A stretch of 64,000 nt of DNA from Lineus longissimus (lineage: Eukaryota; Nemertea; Pilidiophora; Heteronemertea; Lineidae), in the NCBI RefSeq assembly GCF_910592395.1, contig NC_088322.1, positions 5,513,431-5,577,430 on the forward strand. The letters are read 5' to 3'. Positions 9,424 to 21,499 of this stretch are shown here, piece by piece (positions within the stretch are counted from its first letter, which is position 1; every line of letters starts with the position of its first letter). The notes under the pieces are model-generated. The model was not told the DNA's origin. It searched no databases and was given only the letters and a program-made list of their open reading frames with translations. Position numbers and translations under genes: made by a program.

Positions 9424-10883
9424 CAGCCATCACCCTGATCGTTAACAAGTCGCTCGAGAGTGGCCATGTTCCATCATCACTTAAATTTGCCCAAGTGAAG
9501 CCACACTGGAAGAAGCCATCACTCGACAAAAACGTTCTTGCCAACTACCGACCGGTTTCAAATCTTTCGTTTATCTCTAAATTGATCGAGCGTGTTGTGG
9601 CATCGCAACTCAAAGAGCGCATGTCCACCTCCGAGTTGTTTGACACTAATCAGTCAGCATATCGGCAGTGTCACAGTACTGAAACTGTGATGCTCAAGGT
9701 TACATATGACATTCTCACTGGTCTTGATAGTGGTAAGGAGGCGGTCCTTGTTCTATTGGACCTATCAGCCGCTTTTGATACGGTTGACCAGCATATATTC
9801 ATTCGTAGGCTCCAGGAAAGACTTCATCTAGATGGGACTGTCTTGGAGTGGTTTTCATCATATCTCCATGGACGGAGGTTGTCTGTGACTGTTGAAGGCA
9901 GAGGTTCAGTTCCTGTTCCTCTTAGCTATGGCGTACCGCAGGGCTCCGTTCTTGGGCCCATTCTCTTCACGGTCTACACCCTGCCACTGGGAGACATCAT
10001 GCGTCAATGGGAAGTCCCGTTCCAACTATATGCTGATGATAACCAGCTTCTTGGCTTTATGAAGTGCGGCGAGGGTGTTGAGCGTGACGAGGCTGTGTCC
10101 AGGATGGAGTCTTGCATAGCGCATGTTAGAGATTGGCTTTTTGCTAACAAATTAGCACTTAATGCCCCAAAGACAGATATGATGAACATTGTGAGTCGGA
10201 GGAGGGTCGGATCGGTGCGGGAAGTAACTGTGGATGGCGTATGGATTCTTAAGTCGGGCAGTGTGCGGGATCTTGGTGTCTGGTTGGATGAGGGTATGGA
10301 CATGCAAACCCAGGTGCAGAAAGTCTGTACGGCAGCCAACTATGGCTTGTATAAGATTGGCCGGGTCAGACGGTACCTAAACCAGTCGTGCACTGGGAGG
10401 CTTGTCCATGCCTTTGTGACCTCCAGACTTGATTCCAACAATGCCTTGCTTTTTGGGCTGCCGGCCAAGACACTTGCGCCTCTTCAGCTGGTGCAAAACA
10501 GGGCTGCGAGGCTCATTAAGAGGACGTGCAGGCGTGACCATATCACACCTGTACTCAAGGAACTTCACTGGCTGCCAATTAAGTCCCGGATCGTGTTCAA
10601 GGTGCTGCTCCATTGTTTCAAGGTGCTTCGTGGACTAGCCCCTGGCTACTTAAATCTCCCACTTGCAGAGGCCACTCACCACACGAGGTCGTTAGTATCC
10701 TCTGTCAAGTTGCTGCCAAAACGAACTGGGACCTCGTTTGGCGACAGGGCTTTCTCTGCCTGCTCTCCATCTCTTTGGAATCAACTCCCATCTCATATTC
10801 AGGATGCTTCAGATGTCCTTAAATTCAAATGTCAGTTAAAGACCTGGCTGCACGCGAGGCGCTTTGAGGGGGCAGCGCCTTGA
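9424..10883 (+). CDS. LINE reverse transcriptase and C-terminal region (CR1/L2 group)
   Basis: The frame is open from about 9424 ([20 protein letters not shown]) to the stop at 10881-10883. RT blocks in order are [45 protein letters not shown] with the first catalytic Asp, [15 protein letters not shown], and YADD at 10029-10040. The C-terminal blocks are [42 protein letters not shown] and [17 protein letters not shown]. It would copy element RNA into the target site. The RT frame has no internal stop, but the linker and most of the endonuclease are missing, so the element cannot be autonomous. There is no genuine ATG at the start of the RT part; it was once the middle of a longer ORF2. Confidence 0.8.
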
Positions 10884-10944
10884 GCACGACTTGTTCAGTG
10901 GAAAGGCGCCCCACACAAATTTTATAATGTAATGTAATGTAATA

Positions 10945-11470
10945 TTGTTTGCACTCTTCATCAACAGCATATTTCAAGGTCATTACTACAGTTCAAACCG
11001 CCATGTTGCTTTTGGGCCTACTGCACAGGCGTATTGAGCTCAAAAGGAGTGTCGATTTTTCAGCGTTGTTTTTACTTTTTGAATCACCCTGTGTTAACAT
11101 ATTGCGCACTCGCCATGCACGCAGAGATAGCCAAACCAAATTGCCTTCTTTTCCGTTTCTTTATTTAACACCTGCCTAATTTGTAGTTTGATCAATAAAG
11201 TTGACAAAATACTACTTCCGGCTCCTAAAAGATTAGTCAAAATACCTCTAACGATCCTCTTTTCAGCTGTTTATTCATCGAAAATAATATCGAAAAGTCA
11301 TTCAACCGCCATTTGCATTGCATTGAGGCTGTAGTTATTTTCTATGATAATAATGGCTGGTGCATGGAAAATGCTAAAAGAAAATGCAACCACAGTCGGA
11401 CAGGATCAATCGCCTCGCCATTTATCGGAAGATAGGCAAACTAATCTGAAGCGTGCAATCCATGACGGCG
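10945..11470. other. non-coding stretch, nothing recognised
   Basis: No gene visible between the LINE 3' end and the 153-bp satellite. Short frames here have no recognisable features. Confidence 0.4.
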
Positions 11471-11489
11471 ATTCAGCCGGCTGTGTATA

Positions 11490-12204
11490 TCATTGTTGAA
11501 TCTGGAAATTGTGGTCTCAGTTTGTCCAATCGGGCATCTCGACTCTATATAACCAAAATGAGCGTGATCAGTCACGACGAGCGCCATCGCCGACCGACCA
11601 TCATCGCCAGTAGTCTTATATCGTAAGTTGAATGACAACTTCTCGTCGCAGACTCTCGAAATTGCGGTCTCAGTTTGTCCAATCGGGCATCTCGACTCTA
11701 TATAACCAAAATGAGCGTGATCAATCGTGACAAGGGCCATCGCCGACCAACTATCATCGCCAGTATTCTAATATTGCTAGTCGAATGATAGCTGATCATC
11801 GAAGAATCTCAAAATTGCGGTCTCAGTTTGTCCAATTGGTCATCTCGATTCCGTATAACCAAAATGTGTGAGATCAGTTGTGGCAAGGGCCATCGCCGAC
11901 CGACTTTCATTGCCAGTAGTGTAATATCGCTATCGTATGACAACTTATCATCGCAGAATCTCGAATTTGCGGTCTCAGATTGTCCAATCGGGCATCTCGA
12001 CTCTGTATAACCAAAATAAGCGTGATCGTTTGTGACGAGCGCCATTGCCGACCGACCATCATTGCCAATAGTCTTATATCGTTAGTCGAGTGAGTACTTA
12101 TCATCGCAGAATCTCGAAATTGTGGTCTCAGTTTGTCAAATTGGTCATCTCGACTCTTTATAAGCAACATGAGCGTGATCGGTCGCGACGAGCGCCATCG
12201 CCGA
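11490..12204. repeat. 153-bp satellite array, ~4.7 copies
   Basis: The phrase GGTCTCAGTTTGTCCAAT or close variants starts at 11513, 11666, 11819, 11971 and 12124, giving a 152-153-bp period. Units also share TCTCGACTCTATATAACC and CGCCATCGCCGACC. The last copy is cut at 12204 by the foldback element; a piece with TCTCGAAATTACGGTCT reappears at 13192 on the other side. Confidence 0.9.
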
Positions 12205-13179
12205 CTATGGCAAGCCAAAGCGGAATTTATTCAAGACTTTAGAATTACCATTCAAGAAGTTAAATATAAGTTCAAGAAGGAAATATATGTTCAAGACTAA
12301 AATATGTTCAACCTTGAATCAAATGTTTTCAACCTTGAATAAAATATGTTCAACCTTGAATAAAATATGTTCAACCTTGAATAAAATATGTCCAACCTTG
12401 AACAAAATATATTCAACCTTGAACAAAATATATTCAAGACTCACGTGACCATATTCAAGACGCACGTGACCACAAAATTGATGACGTAGTTGCTCATGTT
12501 TTGATGCTTTACGGACTTTCCCGAACCCGCGTCCAGACTTTCCCGAACCCATGGTACTTGTGTTGCGTTTCGGAGCTCGAATTGTTCGCACGAAGGTTTT
12601 GACACATGGTTGTACACGTACCTAGCCGCCTACACCTGACATGTACTGCAATCCTACACATCATGACATGGATGCCGAGTGAATGTCAGAGTCGATACAT
12701 GTTTCACAGACATATCAGGCAAATTATAGGTTCAAAATGCGCAATGCCTCTCACCTTTCATACCACTGTATCGGATTCTCGTTGTCTTTTGACATGTTTG
12801 AGTGTTTAGGCTATACAGGCAATCAATCACGTCGTGAAACAGAACGCATCAGAAGTACCACAGATTCTACGCTCTACGTCATCAATTTTGTGGTCACGTG
12901 CGTCTTGAATATGGTCACGTGAGTCTTGAATATGGTCACGTGAGTCTTGAATATATTTTGTTCAAGGTTGAATATATTTTGTTCAAGGTTGGACATATTT
13001 TATTCAAGGTTGAACATATTTTATTCAAGGTTGAACATATTTTATTTAAGGTTGAAAACATTTGATTCAAGGTTAAACATATTTTAGTCTTGAACATATA
13101 TTTCCTTCTTGAACTTATATTTAACTTCTTGAATGGTTATTCTAAAGTCTTGAATAAATTCCGCTTTGGCTTGCCATAG
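12205..13179. mobile_element. 975-bp foldback element inserted in the satellite
   Basis: The left arm (12205-12489) and right arm (12874-13179) are near-perfect inverted copies, beginning CTATGGCAAGCCAAAGCGG. Each arm contains about six 21-bp units of the TTCAACCTTGAA(T/C)AAAATA type and CACGTGACC boxes. The right arm has one extra CACGTGA-containing unit of about 22 bp. The loop (12490-12873) encodes nothing recognisable. CTA...TAG at the ends is compatible with a TA target duplication, but the class is uncertain. Confidence 0.85.
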
Positions 13180-16100
13180 TATGGCAAGCCAAATCTCGAA
13201 ATTACGGTCTGAGCCAAGCAGTTGGCAAAAAGTGGGTCTAGATGGTTAAAAGTTTAACCTGTGTGCTTGAGATGTTTTCCAGGCTTGATTTAGGAATAGT
13301 CTTACGTTGTCTTACTGCTTTTTCCTATTGCTCTTTACATACGCTGGAACAACCTTGCAATGGCAGAGGTACCTTATTTCTCGAGAAAATACAGAAAGAA
13401 CTTCAAGAAGAAATGAGTTGTTTAAAGAAATCGGTCAAAATGAATCATAAATTTGCCAATGAATGCCCATATTTGAGTGTTGTACAGTTATCTTGACCTA
13501 ATACAACCGTCAATCAGAGGCAACAAAGACCTCCCTAGTATTCCAAAAAACCTGAATGATTGGAACAGACTTAAGTTTTCTTCGGCATCATACCAATACC
13601 TGGTCTAAATTGAGGCGACACCACTATTTCCCTTTTAGCGCGCTTTTAATCAGCGAACCAAGCGCATTGAACTAACAACGTAAGTTTGGTCTGAGCTTTT
13701 GATGTGTTTTCTGCTTTCCAGAAAAGACAGCAATATAAGTTAAGATGTCAAGTAAACTAAATAATGCGAAAATCCATTATTTCAGGAATAATGCTAGTTT
13801 CAGTGCGAAAGGTGTCAACTGAACTGCTCTCTATCTGGGAGCATGATGATGAATTATCCCCAAAACAAAGCTTTACGATGTAGGCCTACGCTATACTACG
13901 AAAGCCCAGAAGGATCATTCGAAATACGAAATACGAAACTCGAGATTTAATATCCAACTCAACCAATCTGAAAACTTGAATGGAGGCAAGTGACTCATAG
14001 AATTAGTAATGGCGAAGCTACCAATGAAGATCACGGTTGGCGATGGCCAGGAAACATTATTTTTATTTTGAAAACAAATCATTTATGGAGAGGAGTGCTC
14101 TTTTTGTGAGACACCCTTCGTTGATGAAAGTACAAATGCAATTAGTCTCCGCCGAAGGCTGAGACTTCTGTCTGTACTAGGCAATATTCTCGACAAGAAT
14201 ATTATTCCAGCAAACACTCGTCCATAAGTCGAAGTTGCGTTCGTATGTACAGAGAGCAACCCATCGCAAAAAAGTCAATGTATCGAGAGTTGTCCGCATA
14301 GGCCTACTGATCAAGCTATGATGTAGCTCCAGTGTGAAAGTGCTATGGCAATGCATAGAGCAATACATTTGAATATGAAAATGCATCTCAACGACACTCA
14401 AGGCTACGAAAGTCGAGAAGGATCATCCGAGATCCGAGATCCAAGATCCGGAAACCGAAACCTGAAATCCGAAGTCCGAGATCCGAAATCTGATATCTGA
14501 ATTATCAAATCAGCGTCGGCGTTACTAGACGTTGACGCAACTAGCCAATGAAGTCAGGCGTATTAATCTTGACACTGGAGGCCGTTGATCGGGCCCACAA
14601 ACACCCTCTAGCGCAGGTGTTAGACTTCCATTTTGAAAAGTAGTGCATATCCCTACATTTTCGGACGAATTTCTTCCATTAGTGAAGAGGCTGCCAATCA
14701 ATACTCGCTCAACAGTGTGCGCGCGTGCTAAATAGGTCGTTGAAATTTGGATATTTGGAGCTCTGAAAAGCATGTTCCGATCATCGGTTTATAATGTGCT
14801 TAGACTTGTGAATGTTACACACACGTTCTTGAAGCGGCTGTAGTTGTCAAATACAGGAGATTATTTTGGTCAATCGAATCCACCTAGGTTTGTTTACAAT
14901 CTGCTAATCCTCTAATTGCGGCTAATCTGCTGAAACCGAGTTCCCGTAGAGACTGCATGGTGTCTATGATTCTGTGACAAATGATGCCTATACTAAGATC
15001 GCGCTAAAGTTTTGGAGGATTTAGAAGCGTATTTTGTCGCGGGAAGTCTACAAACTTCGTAATTCATGGAGACGCCAACAATGTACACGTATCCACATAG
15101 TGTTTGAGGGTGTACACCAGTGTACATCAAGTGTTGCCGATTAATTGTGTCGTCATCATCTGATACATTGGTCAAGCAAACTCTCCCGAACGATTTTAGA
15201 ATTAGTCTGTTCTAAACAACATATAGTGACTGTTTCACTGTTGTCTGTGACAACAAGTTAAAAGGGATTCTGCTTGTTTTAGTGGCCATTTTGTTATATA
15301 TTATGACTTCATGGTCGCTGAGGGTCTCAATAGCGGGAGATCGAGCGAAAAGTCCGCATGTGTCGAATGATTCATCTAGGCTTTCGTACTATACGGATTT
15401 ATCACACTATAAATACATAGGGTTTTTTTTCGATACAAGTCCCAGTACAACAGATACGCACACCTAAAAAATATGTTTCCCTTATTGATCATAGCTCGAT
15501 CCTGCACAGGGATGTCGTCTCAGAAACATTTAAGCTTACAGACTGCGCTTTCTTGGTATGATGAACATGCCTTGAACTCACTTGGTGACTGATTTGTTTA
15601 GATTGCTGTACGCGTATGTACACTCAGATATAGGTCGATTACTAATTTAGTTGAACATGTTGAAGCCAATGTCGCACTCCTCATGAGAATATAATGGAAT
15701 AATTTCACAGTCCGGCAAATTAGCATGCTAAATGCCTGTATCAAAACCATTTGGTGTGGAAAACCTAACTGCATGTAGCGGTCTAATGACACTCAACGTG
15801 GTTATGTTTGGGCTATATAGTGTTGGGGGACACATATCCTGTCAACTAACGGGACTTGTGTGATATATCACCAAATGGATCATTTCATTTCGTCATGTTT
15901 CTATTGTTTTGTAAAGTGAGTTGATCAAACAATCCACTGTATGATGTGGCTGTATGGACACAATCAATGGAGAGAAGATTGCCACTGCGATACAGGGACA
16001 CTTACAATAACAACTAGGATAACACAGGGAAACATCTATGTGTCGGATATAAGAAGAAAATTGGCACTCTTTGCCTTGCCTTTGCAGATGCATTTCCTTA

Positions 16101-17230
16101 TAATCACTGATTGCATGCGATAGTATTCTTGTGATTTCTTCCATGTGGCACTTTGCTTGCTGCTTGGACACTAACCGGATGCAGAATCAGATCAGCACCA
16201 TATTGTGAAGGATTTCCTTTTTATCAGACAACTTCTGGAAAAGCGTCATGGATGGAGTTTTCGTAAATGGTCATGTCGCTCCAAGGAGTTGCTCATTAGC
16301 GTATGACGATATTGAAGCAAATAATCAACTCTCGTTCGGACGAATGGTGCTGCAACCAAAACTATTGATTGGAAATGCTTTTTAGTAAGTACGAATTTGT
16401 GTTTTTCCGTTATCAATTTGATCGATTCAAGGTTTTGAATATTTTGCACGAAAAGCAACACTGGTCAATGGATTATTACAAATGTTGACATCCAGATTTG
16501 TGTGTAGTCATCACAGACTTAGTGAGCTCCTCCAATCGAGCTTTATGTCGGGGGAGCTCACCCAAAGCCCCCTACGATAGCTGATAGTTTTACCCACTGC
16601 ATTGGAGGGGGAACCCCTCCCCCCACCCCTCTTTTTGAGACCCTCTATAATTCCTTCTGTCACGTTTTTTTGTTTTGGTAGGTCTTGTCCTGGTAGTCAG
16701 TAAAAGAAGATATAATCATTCGAGGGGACACTCCCCGCACCCCCTTTTGTGGCGAGGAAGATTGTTCACTTTTCCTTCCGTTCAGTTTTCTAAAGTAGTT
16801 GATCGTCATGGTTCAACCCACTCTCCCCCATGCAATAGTAGTGTGATGAGCAGGTCATGCTTGTATAAAATCGTTCAAAATAGGGTTTTTGGCTGCTTTC
16901 AACATCGAACTCCAGAATGCTACATCTGTCTCTGACTTGCAAACAATGTTTTAGTTCCATTATTTGTTGGGGCAGTGGGTATTACTTCTGATATGAAAGT
17001 AATCACATGGGAAACTGTTTCATCAATCTCTGCCCTCCGCAAATTAATCGGTCAATTAAGTGCAATCTAAAGTAAACTGAATAAGACAATTATGGTGTGA
17101 GCTGCAGAAAATAGATAAAAATAGATGATGATGTGATAACAAGCATGGGAATCTTGGCGTCTAATGTTTTGTAGCAAATTTTAATCATATATCATTGTCA
17201 ATGTCAGTTTGCCTTGGAATCTGGCTAGTT
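13180..17230. other. long gene-poor stretch with minor repeats
   Basis: No convincing gene. A repeat of the type CTACGAAAG...GAGAAGGATCAT followed by GAAATACGAA or GAGATCCGA runs occurs at 13897-13960 and 14403-14500 in the same orientation. A hairpin GAGCTCCTCC...GGGGGAGCTC lies at about 16523-16559. A pyrimidine/purine-rich GGAGGGGGAACCCCTCC palindrome is at about 16603-16620. The short frames are unconvincing. Confidence 0.5.
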
Positions 17231-17361
17231 TTTCAGTAAACAGGGAAAAGAACAAGGAGTTGGCTTTCGTTCCTGTAGTCCATCCACAATTTAGAGCTGC
17301 CCAGTACAATGCATTCTCCAAACTCGCACAGGGACGAAACTTGGTGATATTCATTGAGCCT

Positions 17362-18064
17362 ATTCACTATGATCCTTGCATTAAATTGTCGTACAAAGTT
17401 GTTGTATTGCTTTGGGTCACCGTCAAACTTTTTAATTGCGATATTTGGTTTCTTCAACTCCTTTGTGATACCAGAATATGGTAAGAATTCAGGTAACCTT
17501 GGATTCATTGCCGCATGTGGCACCGCCACAGGGCTTGTTGTATAAACTGGTGAAAAGCAAGTTGGGACAGATGATGTTACCACAAAATCTTGGAATCTTG
17601 GCTGTGGTGCTGCGCTCTGCGACTACACATGTGGCGGGAAACTTGGCTGTGATGTTGTGCTGCGACATCACATGTGGCGGGAAACTTGGCTGTGATGTTG
17701 TGCTCTGCAACATGACAGGTGGCGGGAAACTTGGCTGTGATGTTGTGGTCTGCGACATCACAGGTGGCAGGTAACTTGGCTGGGATGTTGTGGTCTGCAA
17801 CATCACAGGTGGCGGGAAACTTGGCTGTGATGTTGTGGTCTGCGACATCACAGGTGGCGGGAAACTTGGCTGTGATGTTGTGGTCTGCGACATCACAGGT
17901 GGCAGGTAACTTGGCTGTGATGTTGTGGTCTGCAACATCACAGGTGGCGGGAAACTTGGCTGTGATGTTGTGGTCTGCGACATCACAGGTGGCGGGAAAC
18001 TTGGCTGTGATGTTGTGGTCTGCGACATCACAGGTGGCGGGTGTCTTTTCCTATACACACACAA
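17362..18064 (-). pseudogene. second BEL/Pao gag piece with a 45-bp coding minisatellite
   Basis: The minus strand encodes about ten 15-residue repeats of the PPVMSQTTTSQPSF type, then a Gag stretch with MNPRLPEFLPY and KKFDGDPKQYNNFVRQFNAR. From 17362 to about 17620 it differs from 24272-24530 at only a handful of positions. It ends at 17362 within the Gag domain, after ARIIVN, where unrelated sequence begins. The frame opens at a non-ATG codon near 18064, so the natural start is not visible. Gag would form the particle shell of a BEL/Pao retrotransposon. This copy is truncated and cannot function alone. No LTR can be defined with confidence. Confidence 0.75.
17620..18045. repeat. 45-bp minisatellite in gag, ~10 units
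   Basis: Units begin GTGGCGGGAAACTTGGCTGTG or the GTGGCAGGTAACTTGG variant at about 45-bp steps. The period is a multiple of three, so copy-number change keeps the gag frame. The homologous array at 24535-24680 has only about three to four units. Confidence 0.9.
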
Positions 18065-18079
18065 CGTGTTCTTTATTTA

Positions 18080-19458
18080 CAAACTCTATGTGCGCGTGAT
18101 TTTCTGAAATAAACAATAATGAATACTACTTAATATAAAATATCTTTAAATGAACTACATGTGCTTCTTCTGTATATCAACCTTAGTTGACATGGTTCAG
18201 CTAAACTGAAGCTACTTTCCCGGGGCTACTTTAGGACATTACGATGGATTGTTCTGTACATGGTATATCAACACACACTTACGGATGTTAAAGACCCTAC
18301 GGCTGATGGCCTTTCCACAGTATACGTTATTTTCTTTGCTCTAAAGTGATTCTTTTAGTATCTTTTGACATTTCTTATACAGACAATGCAACGCATGGCT
18401 AGAAAAACGAACATCCCATAATATTCTTACGGAAATTACGTCACAAACAAAATACTACCAAAACGCGGGCAAATTCAAATTACTAAGGATAAAGCGGGTC
18501 TAATATCTCACATACCGGCCCCCCTGACGGAGTCCACTAACTGTATAAACTACCCAGTATACCTTCAACTCTAAAAATGACTCACGGAAATCATACTCAA
18601 ATTCCTACTTTAAAGCAATGTTGCTAAATCTCGAACTAGTAGTGTCATAATGATTTTCAGTTTAAAACGAACAAATTTAAATTTTGAACTAAACTCTTGA
18701 GAAATTTAAACTAACCCAAATAGTTTACACAAATTATGATCTAAATCTGAATGCTATACATTATACATTATACATGTACATACTGTACCAAGACAATCAA
18801 AAATAGCTCAAAACCAAACTGAGCATCAAATCAATGATTAAACTCTTGTCTACAAAATTCTTTTGAGATTTCTATAATAAAGCTTTACCAAACTTAAACT
18901 TGGCACAAACTGTGAGAACTACGTATAACTCAACTCAGACCAGACCAGGTTGTGACCAAGGTGGGCAGAGACATGTGAAAACTGCTACAAATTTCTCAGT
19001 AAACTTATAATACAACAGTAAATTCTTGAACACTTTCCTAAACTTAACTCAAATTTTCAAGGAACCCTGCCTGGGCAAAAAATGACTTTCAAGTCAGACA
19101 TTTCAGCAGTAATTTACATGAAGTTTCAATTATGAATATCAAGCAATTTGAACACACGTCAATCTCAAACACCCCAATACCTGACTACTTCAAAAGTGTC
19201 TACACATATGAAACAGCCGAAGAAAACAAAGGTGTCTAAATTTTGACAATGATTTGCACAACTTTCACTGACCAGGTAACCATGGTGCCAGTAACTATTC
19301 CCTCAGAAAACTTAAAGTGAACCATGCCTGGTAATTTTCCTGTCAGAATCATTATAAGCAAAATGAATGGTTCTTCACCGATACGAAACTCAACACAAGA
19401 TTTGTCTCTCAAGCATTATACCTAGAAGAGGATAGGTAACCAGTACTTCACCCTTAGG
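18080..19458. other. non-coding; possible LTR / 3' UTR of the BEL element
   Basis: This stretch lies directly beyond the integrase stop (minus strand) and before the second gag piece, the position an LTR would take. A purine-rich minus-strand run containing AGGGGGGCCGG at about 18517-18530 could be a polypurine tract, with an LTR on its lower side. I cannot see two matching LTR copies, so this is only inferred. No coding frame is visible. Confidence 0.3.
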
Positions 19459-20765
19459 ATTTTAACACATTTTCCTCAAGCACACAGACTTTGGCGACAG
19501 GCCTTCTGAACACATTCCTCGCAGTTTTAACGTCCACAGCTCGAATTTTACCATCGTCTCCTGGAAACAATGCTGTAACACGACCTAACTCCCAGTGTCC
19601 TCTGGGTTGATTTTTCATCGATCAGCAGTACCAGATCTCCTTCGGACACACACTTATTTTCCGCTGTCCATCGATGCCGAATTGTTAACTCTGGAAGATT
19701 CTCCTCAAGCCAGCGTTGACACACTCGATCGGATACCACCTGACTTTGGCGCTATCTCTTGGGACTACTGATTTCGCTCCTGGCACTCGGCTGGTGCCAC
19801 TTTGTTATCTGAACGACCAATTAAAAAATGATTTGGAGTTAGCGCTAAGTAGTCCTTGTGATCAACACAGTTATGAGTAAGAGGCCTACTATTTATCACA
19901 GCCTCCACCTCAATCAAAGCAGTTCGTATAACTGCATCGCATACAAGAGTATTTGGTAGTGTGGCACGCATTGCACGTTTTACTGATGAGACGAGCCTTT
20001 CCCGTGCTCCACCGAAATTTGGGGCAGCGGGTGGATTGAAATGCCACGTTATATTATGCGGTGCGAGATACTTTGTAATCCTATCCTGATCCAACTCTGC
20101 GACACATTGTTTCAGTGTCGTATCTCCTCCCCTCAGATTCGTCCCGTTATCACTGTACATGTGAACAGGGTGACCGCGACGTCCTATGAAATTCCTGAGA
20201 CAGAGTAGAAAATCATCAGTTTGCAGTGACTCGGCCAGTTCTAAATGTAGACTTCGGGTTGACAAACATTTAAACAAACAACCCCATCTCTTGGGAGTGC
20301 TTCTACCAACTTTCACGAGCATAGGCCCCCAATAGTCAACTCCGGTGTTGTAGAATGGTCCTGACTTAACATCAAGACGACAGCTCGGCAAATCGGCCAT
20401 CCTGGGAACGTGCGGCATAACTTTACGACAGTAACACAAGAAACAGCGGTTCATTGTCCTTTTTGCGACACATCGTGCTCTCACAACCCAGTATCGCTTT
20501 CTGAGTTCTGTATCAAGTGCTCTTGACCTCCATGCAGCAACCTCCTATGAGTATTCTTGGCTATCAGGCGTGTGATATGATGATCTGAAGGTAAAATCAG
20601 TTGATTCTTAGCGTCCCCAGGAATCGTCGCTCTGCGCAATCTTCCCAACACTCTGAGACAGTCATCCTTGTCGTCGAAATATGGCGTGAGTTGACATATT
20701 TCACTCTTGGGTGTGACTGGAATTCCCTCCTTCAAATCTTCGATTTCACTCCTATAGCAATCCAT
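19459..20765 (-). pseudogene. BEL/Pao integrase, frameshifted
   Basis: From 20765 downwards the N-terminal zinc region (LTPYFDDKDDCLRVLGRLRR, ILPSDHHITRLI, LLHGGQEHL) leads, after a one-base lesion near 20500, into the core. In the core frame (20484 to 19765) the catalytic triad is visible: Asp50 in TGVDYWGP, Asp112 in YSDNGTN and Glu162 in GGARERLV. Further lesions near 19750 and 19620 (an A run) separate the C-terminal part, which reads GHWELGRVTALFPGDDGKIR and ends at a TAA near 19459. The enzyme would insert the element's DNA copy into the genome. The catalytic residues remain, but the frame is broken in at least three places, so this copy is dead. Confidence 0.8.
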
Positions 20766-20820
20766 CTGCGCAACTCGAATCCAATGGAGCCGTGCCTCAT
20801 TTAGCTCGAGAGCTTGAACT

Positions 20821-21480
20821 TCATTCTCTCTGTATCCATGCTGTACGCCAAAGTAAAGGTTTCAATCCTGAAAACTTCTGGACATCAATAACACTGCTCA
20901 AATTGAACCTGGTAGTCTTTCCCTGGTTCATATTGGTTTCATCAGCAGCCAAAGCGTTAACTTTTGCTAAAGTCCTAGGCTTTTGACCCTTTATCTCAGG
21001 GTCACCTGGGTCAAGATCAACAGAAACTTTAGCCTTGGCATTAGGCCAATCATCTTCTTCTTTACTAAGAAAGTTTGGTCCTTCATTGAAGAACGAACAG
21101 TCCTGCACAAGAGATTTGGCACTTATACCCCTTGTACAGCAATCGGCTGGATTTTTCGCGGTAGGTACATGACGCCAGTTTTCACTTTCGGTAAGCTCCC
21201 TGAATTTCTGCTATTCTATTTGCGACAAATGGATAGAACCGCTTGAATTCATTTTTGATATACTTCAAAACTATTTCTGAATCACTCCAGAATATTTTGC
21301 GAACTACAGTCACCTTGAGTTCCTCTTCTAGTTGCTTTCTAAGACGTGCACCCAGAACCGCAGCTTGCAATTCCAGCCGTGATATTGACAGAGTTTTCAA
21401 TGGCGTAACCCGAGATTTAGCGGCAAGAAATGCACGAACAAGGCGCGATGCTGTATCTCAGATAACCGACTGACGCGAAT
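20821..21480 (-). pseudogene. BEL/Pao RNase H region
   Basis: The block LSISRLELQAAVLGARLRKQ, then IFWSDSEIVLKYIKNEFKRF and PFVANRIAEIQG, is the characteristic BEL/Pao RNase H signature, which removes RNA from RNA-DNA hybrids. It lies between the reverse transcriptase and integrase regions as expected. A following frame (21108-20821) contains a linker. The pieces sit in different frames, so the region is decayed. Confidence 0.7.
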
Positions 21481-21499
21481 GCACTTTCAGAAGCATCGC

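Larger units (their letters stand above)
8800..10943 (+). mobile_element. internally deleted CR1/L2-type LINE
   Basis: It comprises the endonuclease fragment, the RT frame and a short 3' end with GGCGCC followed by repeats of TAATG ending at 10943. A short tandem repeat at the 3' end is usual for this LINE group. The 5' limit is uncertain. Confidence 0.7.

Noticed and set aside
11441-12218. Minus-strand frames with GYIESRCPIGQTET-type repeats
   Set aside because: They follow the 153-bp satellite, whose period is a multiple of three; the frames break in successive copies and no gene context exists.
12319-12591. Minus frame with FKVEYILFKVGHI repeats
   Set aside because: It is the translation of the 21-bp units in the foldback arm.
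17620-18045. CRISPR-like array
   Set aside because: The repeats are contiguous 45-bp units without unique spacers, encode protein, and the genome is eukaryotic.
17478-18107. Plus-strand frames with repeated AGNLAVMLWSATSQV
   Set aside because: They are shadows of the minus-strand 45-bp gag repeat; the minus frame joins a recognisable Gag domain.
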